In this document: piece after piece, positions 19,568 to 29,110 of the stretch
Position numbering within the stretch: position 1 is the stretch's first letter
Layout of the letters: every line of letters begins with the position of its first letter
From: Stappia stellulata DSM 5886
GTDB lineage: Bacteria > Pseudomonadota > Alphaproteobacteria > Rhizobiales > Stappiaceae
Length of the DNA: 64,000 nucleotides
Direction: 5' to 3'
NCBI RefSeq assembly: GCF_000423705.1
Contig: NZ_AUIM01000012.1
Span: 287,675 to 351,674 of the forward strand
Notes under the pieces: model-generated
Seen by the model: the letters and a program-made list of their open reading frames with translations, nothing else
The model's database searches: none
What the model was told of the DNA's origin: nothing
Made by a program: the position numbers and the translations under genes

Positions 19568-20614
19568 TCAGGCCGTTGCGGCCTGCGCGCGTGCCAGGCG
19601 GGCCTCGCGAAAGGAGACGAGCCGGTTTTGTGCCTCGTCCCAAAGCGCGAGCTTCACGCAGGAAAAACTCTGCCACAGCGTGATGCGGCCGATGTCGCCA
19701 AGTTCCGGATGGTCGCGCAGGATTTCAGGCAGCCGGTAGAACGGCACCTTCGAGCACAGGTGGTGCACGTGGTGGATGCCGATGTTGCCGCTGAACCAGC
19801 GCAGGACGGCCGGCAGGTCATAATGCGAACTGCCGTGCAGGGCGGCGTGCTGGAATGTCCAGTCGTCCGACTGCGACCAGTGGGTGCCCTCGAACTGGTG
19901 CTGGACGTAGAACAGCCAGACGCCACCGGTGGCGGCCATCAGCGTGATCGGGATCTGGACCATCAGGAAGGGACCGAGGCCGATCAGCCAGATCAGGACG
20001 GTAACAGGAAGCGCCACGGCCAGATTCGTGGAGATCGTCGAAACCCACGGACGCGGACCGGCGCGCATCAGGCCGATCGGCAGCCGGTACTGGCATACGA
20101 ACAGCCAGGCGGGTCCGAGGCCGAACATCACGAGGGGATGGCGATAGAGGCGGTAGCGCAGTTTCGCGAATCGCGACAGCGCCTGGTATTCGGCGACCGT
20201 GAGCGTGTCGACATCGCCGATGCCGCGCTGGTCGAGATTGCCGGCCGTCGCATGATGGACGGCGTGGGTGTGCCGCCAGTAGTCGTAAGGGGTCAGGGTC
20301 AAGACGCCGATCACCCGGCCGACCCAGTCGTTGGCGGAACGCCTGGAAAACAGCGATCCGTGTCCGCAGTCGTGCTGCAGGATGAACAGGCGCACCAGAA
20401 ACCCGGCGGCGGGGATCGTCAGCAACAGCCCCCACCAGTGTCCATGGATCGCGGCAAGCGCGCTAAGCGCCCAAAGACCGGCGAAGGGCACGGCCGTGAG
20501 GGCGATCTCCAGACAACTGCGCAACGTGCTCGGCGCCCTGTATTTCATCAGGACCTTGCCCCAGGCACGGGCCTCGGCGGCCTTCATGGCGTGATCGGTG
20601 GAAGCTGCGTGCAT
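19568..20614 (-). CDS. membrane fatty acid desaturase
   Basis: Integral-membrane di-iron desaturase, 348 aa. Three histidine boxes are present: HDCGH at 81-85, HTHAVHH at 115-121, and HHVHH late in the protein. Four or more hydrophobic segments frame them, as in the DesA-like acyl-lipid desaturases. It introduces a double bond into membrane acyl chains using ferredoxin or a similar donor. It lies next to a cold-shock gene, which suits membrane adjustment at low temperature, but no shared promoter is evident; a terminator separates them. Confidence 0.9.
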   Translation of the reverse strand: MHAASTDHAMKAAEARAWGKVLMKYRAPSTLRSCLEIALTAVPFAGLWALSALAAIHGHWWGLLLTIPAAGFLVRLFILQHDCGHGSLFSRRSANDWVGRVIGVLTLTPYDYWRHTHAVHHATAGNLDQRGIGDVDTLTVAEYQALSRFAKLRYRLYRHPLVMFGLGPAWLFVCQYRLPIGLMRAGPRPWVSTISTNLAVALPVTVLIWLIGLGPFLMVQIPITLMAATGGVWLFYVQHQFEGTHWSQSDDWTFQHAALHGSSHYDLPAVLRWFSGNIGIHHVHHLCSKVPFYRLPEILRDHPELGDIGRITLWQSFSCVKLALWDEAQNRLVSFREARLARAQAATA

Positions 20615-20724
20615 GGATACCTCGAGAGCGGGACGACGACCCCGATGTGGTCCGTCGGCACGTTGCGATCAAGACGGGCCTGCCCGATATCTCGGGCGGG
20701 GCCTGAACAAACCGCGCATGAACG

Positions 20725-20752
20725 AAAAAAGGCCGGGCGATGCCCGGCCTTT
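20725..20752 (-). terminator. Rho-independent terminator of the cold-shock gene
   Basis: Stem AAAGGCCGGGC / GCCCGGCCTTT (20728-20738 with 20742-20752, loop of three) is followed on the minus strand by a run of six T. It lies about 57 bases after the csp stop. Confidence 0.85.
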
Positions 20753-20808
20753 CTGGATTCCCGACGATCGCGCCCACCGGAAAACGGTCGCGGATCGAAG
20801 TCGGTAAA

Positions 20809-21018
20809 TCAAGCTTCCTGCAGGTTGTCCGCAGCGCTCTTGCCCGAACGGCTGTCCTTGACGACGTCGAAGGACAGCTTCTGGCCTTCCACGATCGTGT
20901 GCAGGCCGGCGCGCTCGACGGCGGAGATGTGAACGAAAACGTCCGGGCCGCCGTTGTCGGGCTGAATGAAGCCGAAGCCTTTGGTGGTGTTGAAGAACTT
21001 AACGGTACCAGTGTTCAT
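20809..21018 (-). CDS. cold-shock protein, CspA family
   Basis: Single cold-shock domain, 69 aa. RNP1 KGFGFI at 13-18 and RNP2 VFVHI at 27-31 are intact, so it should bind single-stranded nucleic acid as an RNA chaperone. A ribosome site AAGGAAA precedes the ATG. The start is preceded by a long untranslated leader (to about 21200) as in cspA-type genes, and a strong terminator follows. The sequence alone does not tell whether it is cold-inducible or constitutive. Confidence 0.93.
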   Translation of the reverse strand: MNTGTVKFFNTTKGFGFIQPDNGGPDVFVHISAVERAGLHTIVEGQKLSFDVVKDSRSGKSAADNLQEA

Positions 21019-21200
21019 GACGATTTCCTTTCAATCGGTCATAAAAAATGCCTGCCACGCGAAAGCCGCGCGGCCAGCGGTTAGGATCGACATTGAGAAG
21101 GAAGTTCGTCGTAGCGCCGAAGCACGGTAACAAAGTTCTACCAGCAAGATCGATAGAGAGCTTATAGCCGCAATCGGTGTTCAAAATAAGATGCTAAAAA
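21019..21200 (-). other. Probable long 5' leader of the cold-shock gene
   Basis: About 180 bases without a gene upstream of the csp start on the minus strand, ending in AT-rich sequence (21180-21212) suited to a promoter. Such leaders act as thermosensing RNA in cspA genes. No clear -35/-10 pair with good spacing was identified. Confidence 0.35.
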
Positions 21201-21281
21201 AAATAAATTTGCGGAGCCGGATTGCACGCGGTCGGGGCCGTCTCGGCGGGCCCGCCCGATGAAGGATACCCGCGTTTTTCC

Positions 21282-21587
21282 TCACTCGGCGGGTTTTTCG
21301 AACTGGACCCCGAGTTCCGTACCGGTACGCCAGCGCACCATGGCAAGGACCTGGATGTCCTCGTTGACGATGCGCAGCTCGAAGCGGTCGGGAATGTCGA
21401 GCGTGCTCGGCAATTTCAGCAGGGCGCCGTCTTCCGACAGGTTTCGCACGCGACAGTCGTAGACAATTGTGTGATTGCCGAGCACGATCTTGCCGCTCTT
21501 CAGGGTGCGGTGACGCGGACTGCTGCGCCGGTTCTTGTCGGTCATCGTGCGTTGGCCTCGTTCCGCTTGCTCGTCAATTGTCACCAT
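21282..21587 (-). CDS. PilZ domain protein
   Basis: Single-domain PilZ protein, 101 aa (87 aa if the internal Met at 21545 is used). The c-di-GMP-binding pattern is visible: an RRSSPRHR arginine cluster, then RVRNLSEDGALLKL, which fits the N/D-x-S-x-x-G motif. It probably binds c-di-GMP and alters motility, polysaccharide or another output by protein contact. Many alphaproteobacterial PilZ proteins of this size are uncharacterised. Confidence 0.85.
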   Translation of the reverse strand: MVTIDEQAERGQRTMTDKNRRSSPRHRTLKSGKIVLGNHTIVYDCRVRNLSEDGALLKLPSTLDIPDRFELRIVNEDIQVLAMVRWRTGTELGVQFEKPAE

Positions 21588-21647
21588 TCCCGATCATCCT
21601 CTCCGTCTTCGGCCTGATTGTGCCGTCAATCGGGCAATTTCGCGCCC

Positions 21648-21989
21648 CTAACCCGACGCAGATGCGGCACAGGATATGCACAGCGATGCGGCCGGGTCAG
21701 CCTTGAGCCGCCCGTGCGAGATGTCTTCGTCGCAGGACAGGCAGCTGCCGTAGGTTCCTGAATCGATGCGGTGAACAGCGGCGTCGATTCGGGCCAGGTC
21801 GGCCGCGCGCTGGCGTTCGGAGGCCTGCGCCATGGCCTGTCCCTGCAAGGCATCCATCCGTGACACCCGCCCCACGGATTGCTGGTCCAGTGCGACGACG
21901 TCACGCGCGTCGCGTGTCAGCCCACTCAGCTCGGCGATCTCGCGCTTGCGCGCAAGCAGCGCCTGACGTGCCTCTTCCGGATCGATCAT
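21648..21989 (-). CDS. small TraR/DksA-family zinc-finger protein
   Basis: Protein of 113 aa starting at MIDPEEARQ (ATG at 21989 on the minus strand; the frame is open much further upstream but only as an antisense shadow of the NnrU gene). An N-terminal helical stretch (about 1-75) leads to a C4 zinc finger, CLSC..CISC, at about 83-107. It is shorter than true DksA and resembles the TraR-like subgroup that can bind the RNA polymerase secondary channel. Its target genes are unknown. Confidence 0.8.
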   Translation of the reverse strand: MIDPEEARQALLARKREIAELSGLTRDARDVVALDQQSVGRVSRMDALQGQAMAQASERQRAADLARIDAAVHRIDSGTYGSCLSCDEDISHGRLKADPAASLCISCAASASG

Positions 21990-22169
21990 CGATGTGGTTC
22001 CCACTGCACCCGACGGCGCAAAGGTTCCACAGCCGCCGCGTTCGCGCAATGGGGTGATCGCAAGGGCGCCCCGCGGGACGCGACGAAAGCGGGCGCTTGA
22101 CCGCCGGGCCCCGGGCAGGCATGTCCTTTGTTCCTGCGTCTCTGTCGACCGCAAGGGTGGAGTGAAACC

Positions 22170-22745
22170 ATGACGATGCTGATAGCCGGACTGATCATCT
22201 TTTTTGGGGTCCACACCCTGCCCATGAAGCCGGAGCTGCGCGGGCGGATGCGCGCGCGTCTCGGCGATCTCGGCTACAAGGGCGCCTTCGCCCTCGTGTC
22301 GCTGCTGGGTCTCGTGCTCATTGTCTACGGATACGGCATGGCGCGGGCCGCCGGGCCGGTTCTCCTGTATTCGCCGCCCGTGTGGATGAGCCATATCACC
22401 ATGCTGTTGATGCTGCCGGTGTTCGTGTTGCTCGTCGCGGCCTACGCGCCCACCGGCCACATCAAGGCCCGGGTCAAGCATCCGATGATCCTCGCCGTGA
22501 AGGTCTGGGCGCTGGCCCATCTTCTCGCGAACGGCGATCTGGCCTCCGTCGTCCTGTTCGGTGGCTTCCTGGCCTGGGGGGTGGTTGATCGCATCTCCTT
22601 GAAGAAGCGCGGTGACATCGGCGGGGCGGGCGCGCTGCGCAAGTCGGTCGCGGGCGACGCGATTTCGGTCGTGGCCGGCCTCGGTCTCTATGCCGCCTTC
22701 GTCGTCTTTCTGCACATGTGGCTGATCGGCGTTCCCGTCATCTAG
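22170..22745 (+). CDS. NnrU family membrane protein
   Basis: Polytopic membrane protein, 191 aa, start at ATG 22170 behind GGGTGGAG. It has about five hydrophobic segments and the family trait HTLPMKPELRGRMRARLGDLGYKG near the N-terminus. NnrU was named from nitric-oxide-related clusters, and the family is related to isoprenoid/methyltransferase-like membrane enzymes. Here no nitrite or NO reductase genes are nearby, so a denitrification role is not supported. The reaction is unknown. Confidence 0.82.
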   Translation: MTMLIAGLIIFFGVHTLPMKPELRGRMRARLGDLGYKGAFALVSLLGLVLIVYGYGMARAAGPVLLYSPPVWMSHITMLLMLPVFVLLVAAYAPTGHIKARVKHPMILAVKVWALAHLLANGDLASVVLFGGFLAWGVVDRISLKKRGDIGGAGALRKSVAGDAISVVAGLGLYAAFVVFLHMWLIGVPVI

Positions 22746-22954
22746 GGCGGGCGGCGGCGGCATCGCGTTTGCGGCCGCCTCACTTGTGCCATCAAGACGC
22801 GCAACGCAAGCGGCTGAAGCGGGCTGAAACCGGTTTGTTCGCTGGCTTGGACGGTCCTCAAAGGCCGTTTGCCAGTGTCAGGTCAAATGGATAAGGTGGC
22901 GCCGCGCGGCACGGGTCGCGCGCTCCATGGAATTTTTTCGGGAAAACGCAGCGT

Positions 22955-23629
22955 ATGTCGGACATTTTTCGCGAGGTCGACGAGGAAATCAGGCACGAGC
23001 GCTACAAGCGCCTCTGGGACCGGTTCGGCCCCTATCTGATCGGCCTCGCCGTGTTGATCGTTGTCGGAACCGCCGCCTTCCGCGGCTGGGTCTACTGGCG
23101 CGAAACCCAGGCGCAGGCCTCCGGCGATGTCTTCGTTCAGGCCGTGCGCCTGGCGGAGGACGGCAAGTTCGCGGAAGCCGAGGCCCGCTTCGGCGAGCTC
23201 GCGGACGCCCCCGGGGGCTATCCGACGCTGGCACGGCTGCGCGTGGCCGGCCTTCAGGCGCAGGCCGACGATCCGGCCGCGGCGCTTGCCAGCTTCGACG
23301 CGGTGGCCGCCGACAGCGGCGTAGACAATGCGCTGCGCGACATCGCGCGCCTGCGCGCCGGATATGTCGCGCTCGACACCCAGGATTTCGCCGGCGCCGC
23401 CGATCGGCTCGAGCCGTTGGCGGGTGACGACAACGCCTTGCGCTTCCTCGCCCGCGAGGCGCTCGCGCTTGGCGCCTGGAAGGCGGGCAATGCACAGGAC
23501 GCGCGGCGCTGGATCGCGGGCATCCTCGAGCAGGAAGGCGCACCGAGCGATGTCGCCACCCGCGCCCAGACCGTGCTCGACCTGCTGAACGCCGCCGAGG
23601 GAACCCCCGACGACAAGGCTGACTCATGA
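22955..23629 (+). CDS. TPR-domain inner-membrane protein (YfgM-like)
   Basis: Bitopic protein of 224 aa. A cytoplasmic N-terminus (SDIFREVDEEIRHERYKRLWDRFGP) precedes one membrane helix (about 27-45), then a periplasmic TPR-like region. This is the architecture of YfgM, an ancillary partner of the SecYEG translocon and periplasmic chaperones. It is followed without a gap by a BamB-like lipoprotein gene and then der, the same order as E. coli yfgM-bamB-der, which supports the assignment. Confidence 0.82.
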   Translation: MSDIFREVDEEIRHERYKRLWDRFGPYLIGLAVLIVVGTAAFRGWVYWRETQAQASGDVFVQAVRLAEDGKFAEAEARFGELADAPGGYPTLARLRVAGLQAQADDPAAALASFDAVAADSGVDNALRDIARLRAGYVALDTQDFAGAADRLEPLAGDDNALRFLAREALALGAWKAGNAQDARRWIAGILEQEGAPSDVATRAQTVLDLLNAAEGTPDDKADS

Positions 23630-24954
23630 TGACAGTGCCCGCGTTCAAATGGGCCGCGCTTCTGGGCGCGGCACTCGCGCTTTCCGCATGCGAGACGGTC
23701 TCCGACCTCAACCCGTTCTCCAAGGAAGACATTCTTCCCGGTGAACGCGAGGCGCTGTTCGACAATGCCGATCCGCTCGCTGGCGAAACGGCGCGCAATG
23801 CCAGCGTCGGCGGGGCGTCTTCCGTGACCTGGAGCCAGGGCGCGGGCGATGCCGCCAACAACCCTGGGAATGTCGCGGTCACTATTTCCGGCGGACGCTC
23901 GTGGCGCTCGTCGGTCGGCAGCGCCGGCGGCGGTTTGTTCTCCGGAAGCGTGCGCACGGCCGCCCGCCCGGTCTCCGCAGGCGGACGGATCTTTGTCTAC
24001 AAGCAAAATGGCGACGTGGTCGCGCTGTCGGCCAACGGCGGTCGGCTGTGGAGCCGCTCGCTGCGCCCCGAGGGCGAGCGTGACGTGGCCTCCGGCGGTG
24101 GCGTTGCCGCCGACGGCGGGCGCGTGTTCGCCGCGACCGGCTACGGCCAGCTTGCAGCGCTCGACGCCGCGTCCGGCCGGGTGCTGTGGTCGAAGGACAT
24201 CGGCGCGCCGGCACGTCAGGCGCCCGCGGCGTCCGGCGGAAATGTATTCGCGGTGACCCAGAACGGTGAAATCCATGCCCTCAAGCAGGGCGATGGCGAG
24301 GAAAGCTGGACCTATACCGGGATCGCGGAAAACAGCGGCCTGCTCGCCTTCGCAAATCCGGCGGTTGCCGGCGGGATGGTGATCGTGCCCTTCACCTCGG
24401 GCGAGGTGATGGCGCTCGACATCAAGAGCGGCGAGCCGAAGTGGATCGAGGGCGTGACCCGCTCCTACCGCACGCGCGCGGTCTCCGGCTTTTCCGATGT
24501 CGCCGCAAGCCCGGTGGTCTCCGGCGGCGTTGTCTATTCCTCCGGCGTGTCGGGCCGTCTGGTCGCGAGCCGCCTGAAGACCGGCGAGCGGGTGTGGGAG
24601 CAGGACGTCGGATCGCTGCACACGCCGGTCGTCTCCGGCAACGCCGTGTTCCTGATCGACATCGAGGACCGTATGGTCGCGCTCGACCGCAAGACCGGCG
24701 ATCCGCTGTGGCGCACGGTGCTGCCGAATGTCGAAGGTCGCAAGAAATCGCGAATCAACTGGGCCGGCCCGGTGCTTGCCAACGGCGTTCTCGTCGCCGT
24801 ATCGAGCGACGGACGGCTGGTGCGCGTCGATGCGACGTCGGGACGGGTGCTTGGAACCTCCGAGACGTCGGAAGACATTTATGTTACGCCGATCATCGCC
24901 GGTGGCCGCATGATCACCATCACTTCGAAAGGCGACGTCGTCGCCTTCAATTGA
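23626..24954 (+). CDS. bamB: PQQ-like beta-propeller lipoprotein (BamB-like)
   Basis: Lipoprotein of 442 aa overlapping the preceding gene by four bases. A lipobox LSAC near residue 22 marks the lipidated cysteine. The rest is an eight-bladed PQQ-like propeller with repeated ..GRLWSR.., ..GRVLWSKD.., ..GEPKW.. and ..GDPLWRT.. strands. BamB is the outer-membrane beta-barrel assembly lipoprotein. Position between yfgM-like and der genes supports that role, although divergence means another scaffold function is possible. Confidence 0.85.
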   Translation: MMTVPAFKWAALLGAALALSACETVSDLNPFSKEDILPGEREALFDNADPLAGETARNASVGGASSVTWSQGAGDAANNPGNVAVTISGGRSWRSSVGSAGGGLFSGSVRTAARPVSAGGRIFVYKQNGDVVALSANGGRLWSRSLRPEGERDVASGGGVAADGGRVFAATGYGQLAALDAASGRVLWSKDIGAPARQAPAASGGNVFAVTQNGEIHALKQGDGEESWTYTGIAENSGLLAFANPAVAGGMVIVPFTSGEVMALDIKSGEPKWIEGVTRSYRTRAVSGFSDVAASPVVSGGVVYSSGVSGRLVASRLKTGERVWEQDVGSLHTPVVSGNAVFLIDIEDRMVALDRKTGDPLWRTVLPNVEGRKKSRINWAGPVLANGVLVAVSSDGRLVRVDATSGRVLGTSETSEDIYVTPIIAGGRMITITSKGDVVAFN

Positions 24955-25035
24955 CGCGCGGATCGCGTTCCATTCCCGGCTATCGCCTAGGGCGCCGCCC
25001 GGGGGTGGGGCGGCCGCTTACCGGATGACGCACCT

Positions 25036-26469
25036 GTGCCTGCAATGATCGCCATTATCGGACGGCCGAACGTCGGCAAGTCCACCTTGTTCAACCGCCT
25101 CGTCGGCAAGCGTCTGGCGCTTGTCGACGACACGCCCGGCGTAACCCGCGACCGGCGGGCCGGCGACGCCCGCCTCGGCGATCTGCGTTTCACGATCCTC
25201 GACACCGCCGGCCTTGAGGAGGCGGAGGCCCGCACGCTCGAGGGCCGCATGCGCGCCCAGACGGAAGAAGCGATTGCGGATGCCGACGCGGTCATCTTCG
25301 TGGTCGATGCGCGCGCCGGCATCACGCCCAGCGACAGTCATTTCGCCAATCTGCTGCGCCGGACAGAGACGCCGGTGATCCTGGTCGCCAACAAGGCGGA
25401 GGGCCGTGCGGGCGAGCACGGGCTTTATGAAGCCTTCGGTCTCGGCTTCGGCGAGCCGATTGCGCTGTCGGCCGAGCACGGCGAGGGGCTCTCCGATCTC
25501 TACGATTCGCTTTTGCCGATCGTCGATGCGGCGGATGCCGAGGCGGAGATAGAGGCCATCGCCGAAGCCGACGTGAACGTCGATCTCGATCCGGATGCGG
25601 AAGAAGAAGACAAGGGGCCTGCGGCCGGCACCGTCGAAAAGCCGTTGCGCGTTGCCGTCGTCGGGCGCCCCAATGCGGGCAAGTCGACCCTGATCAACCG
25701 CCTGCTTGGCGAGGAACGCCTGCTCACCGGCCCGGAGGCCGGGATCACCCGCGACAGCATTTCCGTCGACTGGGTCTGGCGCGACCATCATGTGAAACTG
25801 TTCGACACCGCCGGCATCCGCCGCAAGGCGCGCGTGCAGGAAAAGCTGGAAAAGCTCTCCGTGGCCGATGCGCTCCGCGCGATCAAGTTCGCGGAAGTGG
25901 TCATCGTCACGCTGGATGCGACGATGTCCTTCGAAAAGCAGGACCTGCAGATCATCGAGCTGTGCGCGCGCGAAGGCCGGGCCATCGTGATCGCGATCAA
26001 CAAGTGGGATCTGATCGAGGACCGCTCGGAAGCCATGCAACGGCTGAACGATGCGGCGGAACGCTATCTGAACCAGATCCGCGGCGTCCAGATCGTGACC
26101 CTGTCCGGCCTGCACGGGCGCGGCCTCGACAAATTGTTCGAGGCGGCGTTCAAGGCCTACGAGATGTGGAACCGGCGCATTTCCACCTCGCGTCTCAACC
26201 GCTGGCTCGACGGTGTTCTGGTGCACCATCCGCCCCCCGCCGTTGCCGGGCGGCGTATCAAGCTGCGCTACATCACCCAGGCCAAGGCACGTCCGCCGCA
26301 TTTCATCGTATTCTGTTCGCGTCCCGAGGCGTTGCCTGAAAGCTACACCCGCTATCTGGTGAACGGTCTGCGCGAGCGCTTCGAAATGCCGGGAACGCCG
26401 ATCCGCCTCAGCTATCGCAAGGGCGAGAACCCCTATGCGGCCAAGGCGAAGAAGCGCAACATCCAGTAG
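25036..26469 (+). CDS. der: ribosome biogenesis GTPase Der (EngA)
   Basis: Essential double GTPase needed for 50S subunit maturation, 477 aa. The two G domains are clear: GRPNVGKST near the start with DTAG in G3 and NKAE in G4, then GRPNAGKST from about residue 212 with DTAG and NKWD. An acidic linker separates them, and a C-terminal KH-like domain follows. The start shown is GTG 25036; ATG 25045 (MIAIIGRPN) is nearly as good, since neither has a strong ribosome site. Confidence 0.96.
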   Translation: MPAMIAIIGRPNVGKSTLFNRLVGKRLALVDDTPGVTRDRRAGDARLGDLRFTILDTAGLEEAEARTLEGRMRAQTEEAIADADAVIFVVDARAGITPSDSHFANLLRRTETPVILVANKAEGRAGEHGLYEAFGLGFGEPIALSAEHGEGLSDLYDSLLPIVDAADAEAEIEAIAEADVNVDLDPDAEEEDKGPAAGTVEKPLRVAVVGRPNAGKSTLINRLLGEERLLTGPEAGITRDSISVDWVWRDHHVKLFDTAGIRRKARVQEKLEKLSVADALRAIKFAEVVIVTLDATMSFEKQDLQIIELCAREGRAIVIAINKWDLIEDRSEAMQRLNDAAERYLNQIRGVQIVTLSGLHGRGLDKLFEAAFKAYEMWNRRISTSRLNRWLDGVLVHHPPPAVAGRRIKLRYITQAKARPPHFIVFCSRPEALPESYTRYLVNGLRERFEMPGTPIRLSYRKGENPYAAKAKKRNIQ

Positions 26470-26484
26470 GTCACGTAAAGCGGT

Positions 26485-26913
26485 CTAGCTAATAGACTTT
26501 GTGAAGCCGCCTAGAATAGATCCAACAAATGAACCGACTTTAATGTAATTCGATATACTTGGGGGTGTTTCTTCGCTCTTGGACAGAAGGTGTTCGATGT
26601 TTTTAACACCAATTTGTTCGGTCGAATTTACTCTTATGATGCTTATGCACTTCGATGTCAATTGTACATTAATGAAACTTGCTGATCCATCCAACGTTTC
26701 GTAAGTATTGGAAGTTCTTATCAAGCCTTCTGAAATCATCCAGAATATAACATCAACGATATCTTGTTTAAAATTTTTACCTTCAGAGTTATCTAGACCA
26801 AGATACTCTGAGGCAGTTTCGCTGTCTAATTCAACCCTTGAAAGGCCTTCATTAAATAGCTTTGAAATTACTCTTCCGACGATTTCGTAATGAAACTCCA
26901 TTTTGGAAGTCAT
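26485..26913 (-). CDS. AT-rich hypothetical protein, possible winged-helix domain
   Basis: Unrecognised protein of 142 aa. Start chosen at ATG 26913 behind AGATAGGA; the frame extends ten codons further. Base composition is far from the neighbours: two sampled 60-base lines contain 23 and 20 G+C. Codons such as TTA, ATA and AGA are frequent. The N-terminal two thirds look winged-helix-like, with ..VDVIFWMISEGLIR.. and ..INVQLTSKCISII.. resembling a recognition-wing ending. The tail (..VGSFVGSILGGFTKSIS) is short, small-residue rich and possibly membrane-active. It is wedged between der and lutC and convergent with der. Probably acquired by transfer. Confidence 0.7.
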   Translation of the reverse strand: MTSKMEFHYEIVGRVISKLFNEGLSRVELDSETASEYLGLDNSEGKNFKQDIVDVIFWMISEGLIRTSNTYETLDGSASFINVQLTSKCISIIRVNSTEQIGVKNIEHLLSKSEETPPSISNYIKVGSFVGSILGGFTKSIS

Positions 26914-26949
26914 TGAATGCGTCCTATCTGGAACTAATCTCAATACTTT

Positions 26950-27630
26950 TCATGTTCTTTCGACGATGACGATGTGCAGCGCGCGCGGTCCGTGCGCGCC
27001 AAGCAGCAGTGTCTGCTCGATGTCGGCGGAGCGCGACGGGCCGGTGATCATGTTCACCGTGCGCGGCATGACGCCCTTGCCGAACCGCTCGCGGATGCGC
27101 GCCCACACGCTTTCATAGTCGCCGGCGATGTCGGCTTCCTCCAGCACCACGATGTGGTGCTCGGGCAGGAAATTGAGCGTCGTCGGATTGTCCGGGCCGG
27201 ACACCAGCATCAAGGTCCCCGTCTCCGCGACGCCGCCGAGCGCATGCGAGACGGTGGCGAGATCGGCGTTTTCCGCGCGGCCTGTCAGGGTTTCCATGTG
27301 CTTTTGTGCCGACCACGGCATCTCCGAAAGGCGTGGGTCCTCGCCCATGCGCACGGTCGCCGGCAGGTTCTTCGACTTCAGATAGGCGGCAACCGCCTCC
27401 GGCACCCCCTCGCGCGATCCGACCCGCACGACGCTTGCCTGAACCGCCTCCGCCATCTTCCGGAAAAGGGCTGTGCGCTCCGCGCCGTCCACCTGGCCGC
27501 GCGCCGGGATCGGGCCGCGGGGGCTTCGTTGCAGCCGGTCGGCGACGGCCGCCTTGCGGTCGATGTCATCGGCCTTTCGGCCCATGGCGCTGCGCATTTT
27601 TGCAAGGATCGCGCGTCGGGCGTCGCTCAT
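26950..27630 (-). CDS. lutC: lactate utilization protein C (LUD domain)
   Basis: LUD-domain protein of 226 aa, third subunit of the LutABC L-lactate-oxidising system. It starts at MSDARRAIL (ATG at 27630), overlapping lutB by four bases; a longer upstream frame lies inside lutB. Features include the ALGGVAETGTLMLVSG segment and PEHHIVVLEEADIAG, both typical of LutC. With LutA and LutB it forms a cytoplasmic iron-sulfur enzyme converting L-lactate to pyruvate. Last gene of the lut operon. Confidence 0.92.
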   Translation of the reverse strand: MSDARRAILAKMRSAMGRKADDIDRKAAVADRLQRSPRGPIPARGQVDGAERTALFRKMAEAVQASVVRVGSREGVPEAVAAYLKSKNLPATVRMGEDPRLSEMPWSAQKHMETLTGRAENADLATVSHALGGVAETGTLMLVSGPDNPTTLNFLPEHHIVVLEEADIAGDYESVWARIRERFGKGVMPRTVNMITGPSRSADIEQTLLLGAHGPRALHIVIVERT

Positions 27631-29048
27631 GCGGCGTGTCTCCGTTTCGCCCACTGTGCCTGAAAGGTCCCGCCTTCGGGGGCGGGAAGATCGCGGTATT
27701 TCGTCCAGCCGCCGGCAAGCGGCATTGCGGAAAACCGCCCCTTGCCGCGTCCCAGCCGCCCGAGAACGGCCATCGCCACCCGGGTCGCCGCCTGATAGAG
27801 CGCCGGGCGTTTGGCAAAGAACACCCAGGCACCGAGCCCGTAGCGGGCGGTTGCCGGCGTGAGATTTCGGGAGAACTCGCGCTCGCGCCAGTGCCGCATC
27901 ATCTTCGGCAGCGGAATGCGCATTGGACATACGCTCTCGCAGCGCCCGCAAAACGTCGAGGCGTTCGGCAGGTGCCCCGACTGGTCCACGCCCATCAGCG
28001 AGGGGGTGAGCACCGCGCCCATCGGCCCGGGATAAACCCAGCCATAGGCGTGCCCGCCGACCGCGTGATAGACGGGGCAATGGTTCATGCAGGCGCCGCA
28101 GCGGATGCAGCGCAGCATGTCCTGGAACTCGGTTCCCAGCATCGACGAGCGTCCGTTGTCCAGCAGGACGACGTGATAGTCCTCCGGCCCGTCGGGGTCG
28201 ATGTCGCGTTTCGGGCCTGTCGAAAACGTCGTGTAGACCGACATGTCCTGGCCGGTCGCCGAGCGCGCCAGCACGCGCAGGATCTGCGACACGTCATCGA
28301 GCGTCGGGACGATCTTCTCGATCGAGGCGACGACGACATGCGTCTTCGGCAGGTTCTGCGTGAGGTCGCCGTTGCCCTCGTTGGTGACGATCACCGAGGT
28401 GCCGGTCTCCGCGATCAGGAAGTTGGCGCCGGTGATGCCGACGTCGGCCTCGAAGTACTTCTCGCGCAGCACGCCGCGTGCCTCGCTGAGGAGCGTGGTC
28501 GGTTCCTCCAGGTTGCGCGCCGGATCGAGATGCGTGTGCACCCGGCGGAAGTCCGCCTCCACCTGGTCCTTGTTGACGTGGACCGCCGGGGCGATGATGT
28601 GGCTGGGGTGCTCGCCGCGAAGCTGGATGATGTATTCGCCCAGATCCGTCTCCACCGGTGCGACCGCATGCTCCTCGAGAAAATCGTTGAGGCCGATTTC
28701 CTCGGTGATCATCGACTTGCCCTTGGTCACCGTGCGGGCGTTCTTGTCGCGGCAGATCTGGAGAATGATGCGCCGCGCATCGTCCGCCGTTTCCGCCCAG
28801 TGGACATGGCCTCCGGCGGCCTCCACCTTTTCCGCATAGGCCTCGAGATAGAGATCGAGATGCGCCAGCACGTGATCCTTGATGTCGCGCGCATTGTCGC
28901 GCAGCACGTCGAACTCCGGAAGGGCGGTGGCTGCCTTGGCGCGTTTTTCGATGAAGCCCTTGCGCACATTGCCGAGCGCGCGTTGCAACGGCGCGTCGTC
29001 GAGAGCCGTTCGGGCATTCTGCTTGAACCCGGGCGATGTGATCTGCAT
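27627..29048 (-). CDS. lutB: lactate utilization protein B, iron-sulfur subunit
   Basis: Protein of 473 aa, close to the usual LutB length. An N-terminal LUD domain (about 60-290, with ARTVTKGKSMITEEIGLN and ITGANFLIAETGTSVIVTNEG) is followed by two ferredoxin-type cysteine clusters, CIRCGACMNHCP and CGRCESVCP, and a C-terminal LutB-specific region. It carries electrons from lactate oxidation. It follows lutA by 62 bases and overlaps lutC. Confidence 0.93.
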   Translation of the reverse strand: MQITSPGFKQNARTALDDAPLQRALGNVRKGFIEKRAKAATALPEFDVLRDNARDIKDHVLAHLDLYLEAYAEKVEAAGGHVHWAETADDARRIILQICRDKNARTVTKGKSMITEEIGLNDFLEEHAVAPVETDLGEYIIQLRGEHPSHIIAPAVHVNKDQVEADFRRVHTHLDPARNLEEPTTLLSEARGVLREKYFEADVGITGANFLIAETGTSVIVTNEGNGDLTQNLPKTHVVVASIEKIVPTLDDVSQILRVLARSATGQDMSVYTTFSTGPKRDIDPDGPEDYHVVLLDNGRSSMLGTEFQDMLRCIRCGACMNHCPVYHAVGGHAYGWVYPGPMGAVLTPSLMGVDQSGHLPNASTFCGRCESVCPMRIPLPKMMRHWREREFSRNLTPATARYGLGAWVFFAKRPALYQAATRVAMAVLGRLGRGKGRFSAMPLAGGWTKYRDLPAPEGGTFQAQWAKRRHAA

Positions 29049-29110
29049 CTTCGCTTCGCTCCTTCGCGCGCCCTTTCAGGGCCGCGTTCACGCATTCGCA
29101 GGCGGGGCGT

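Noticed and set aside
22170..22745. Denitrification role for the NnrU-family protein
   Set aside because: No nitrite, NO or N2O reductase genes are nearby; the family is widespread in non-denitrifiers.
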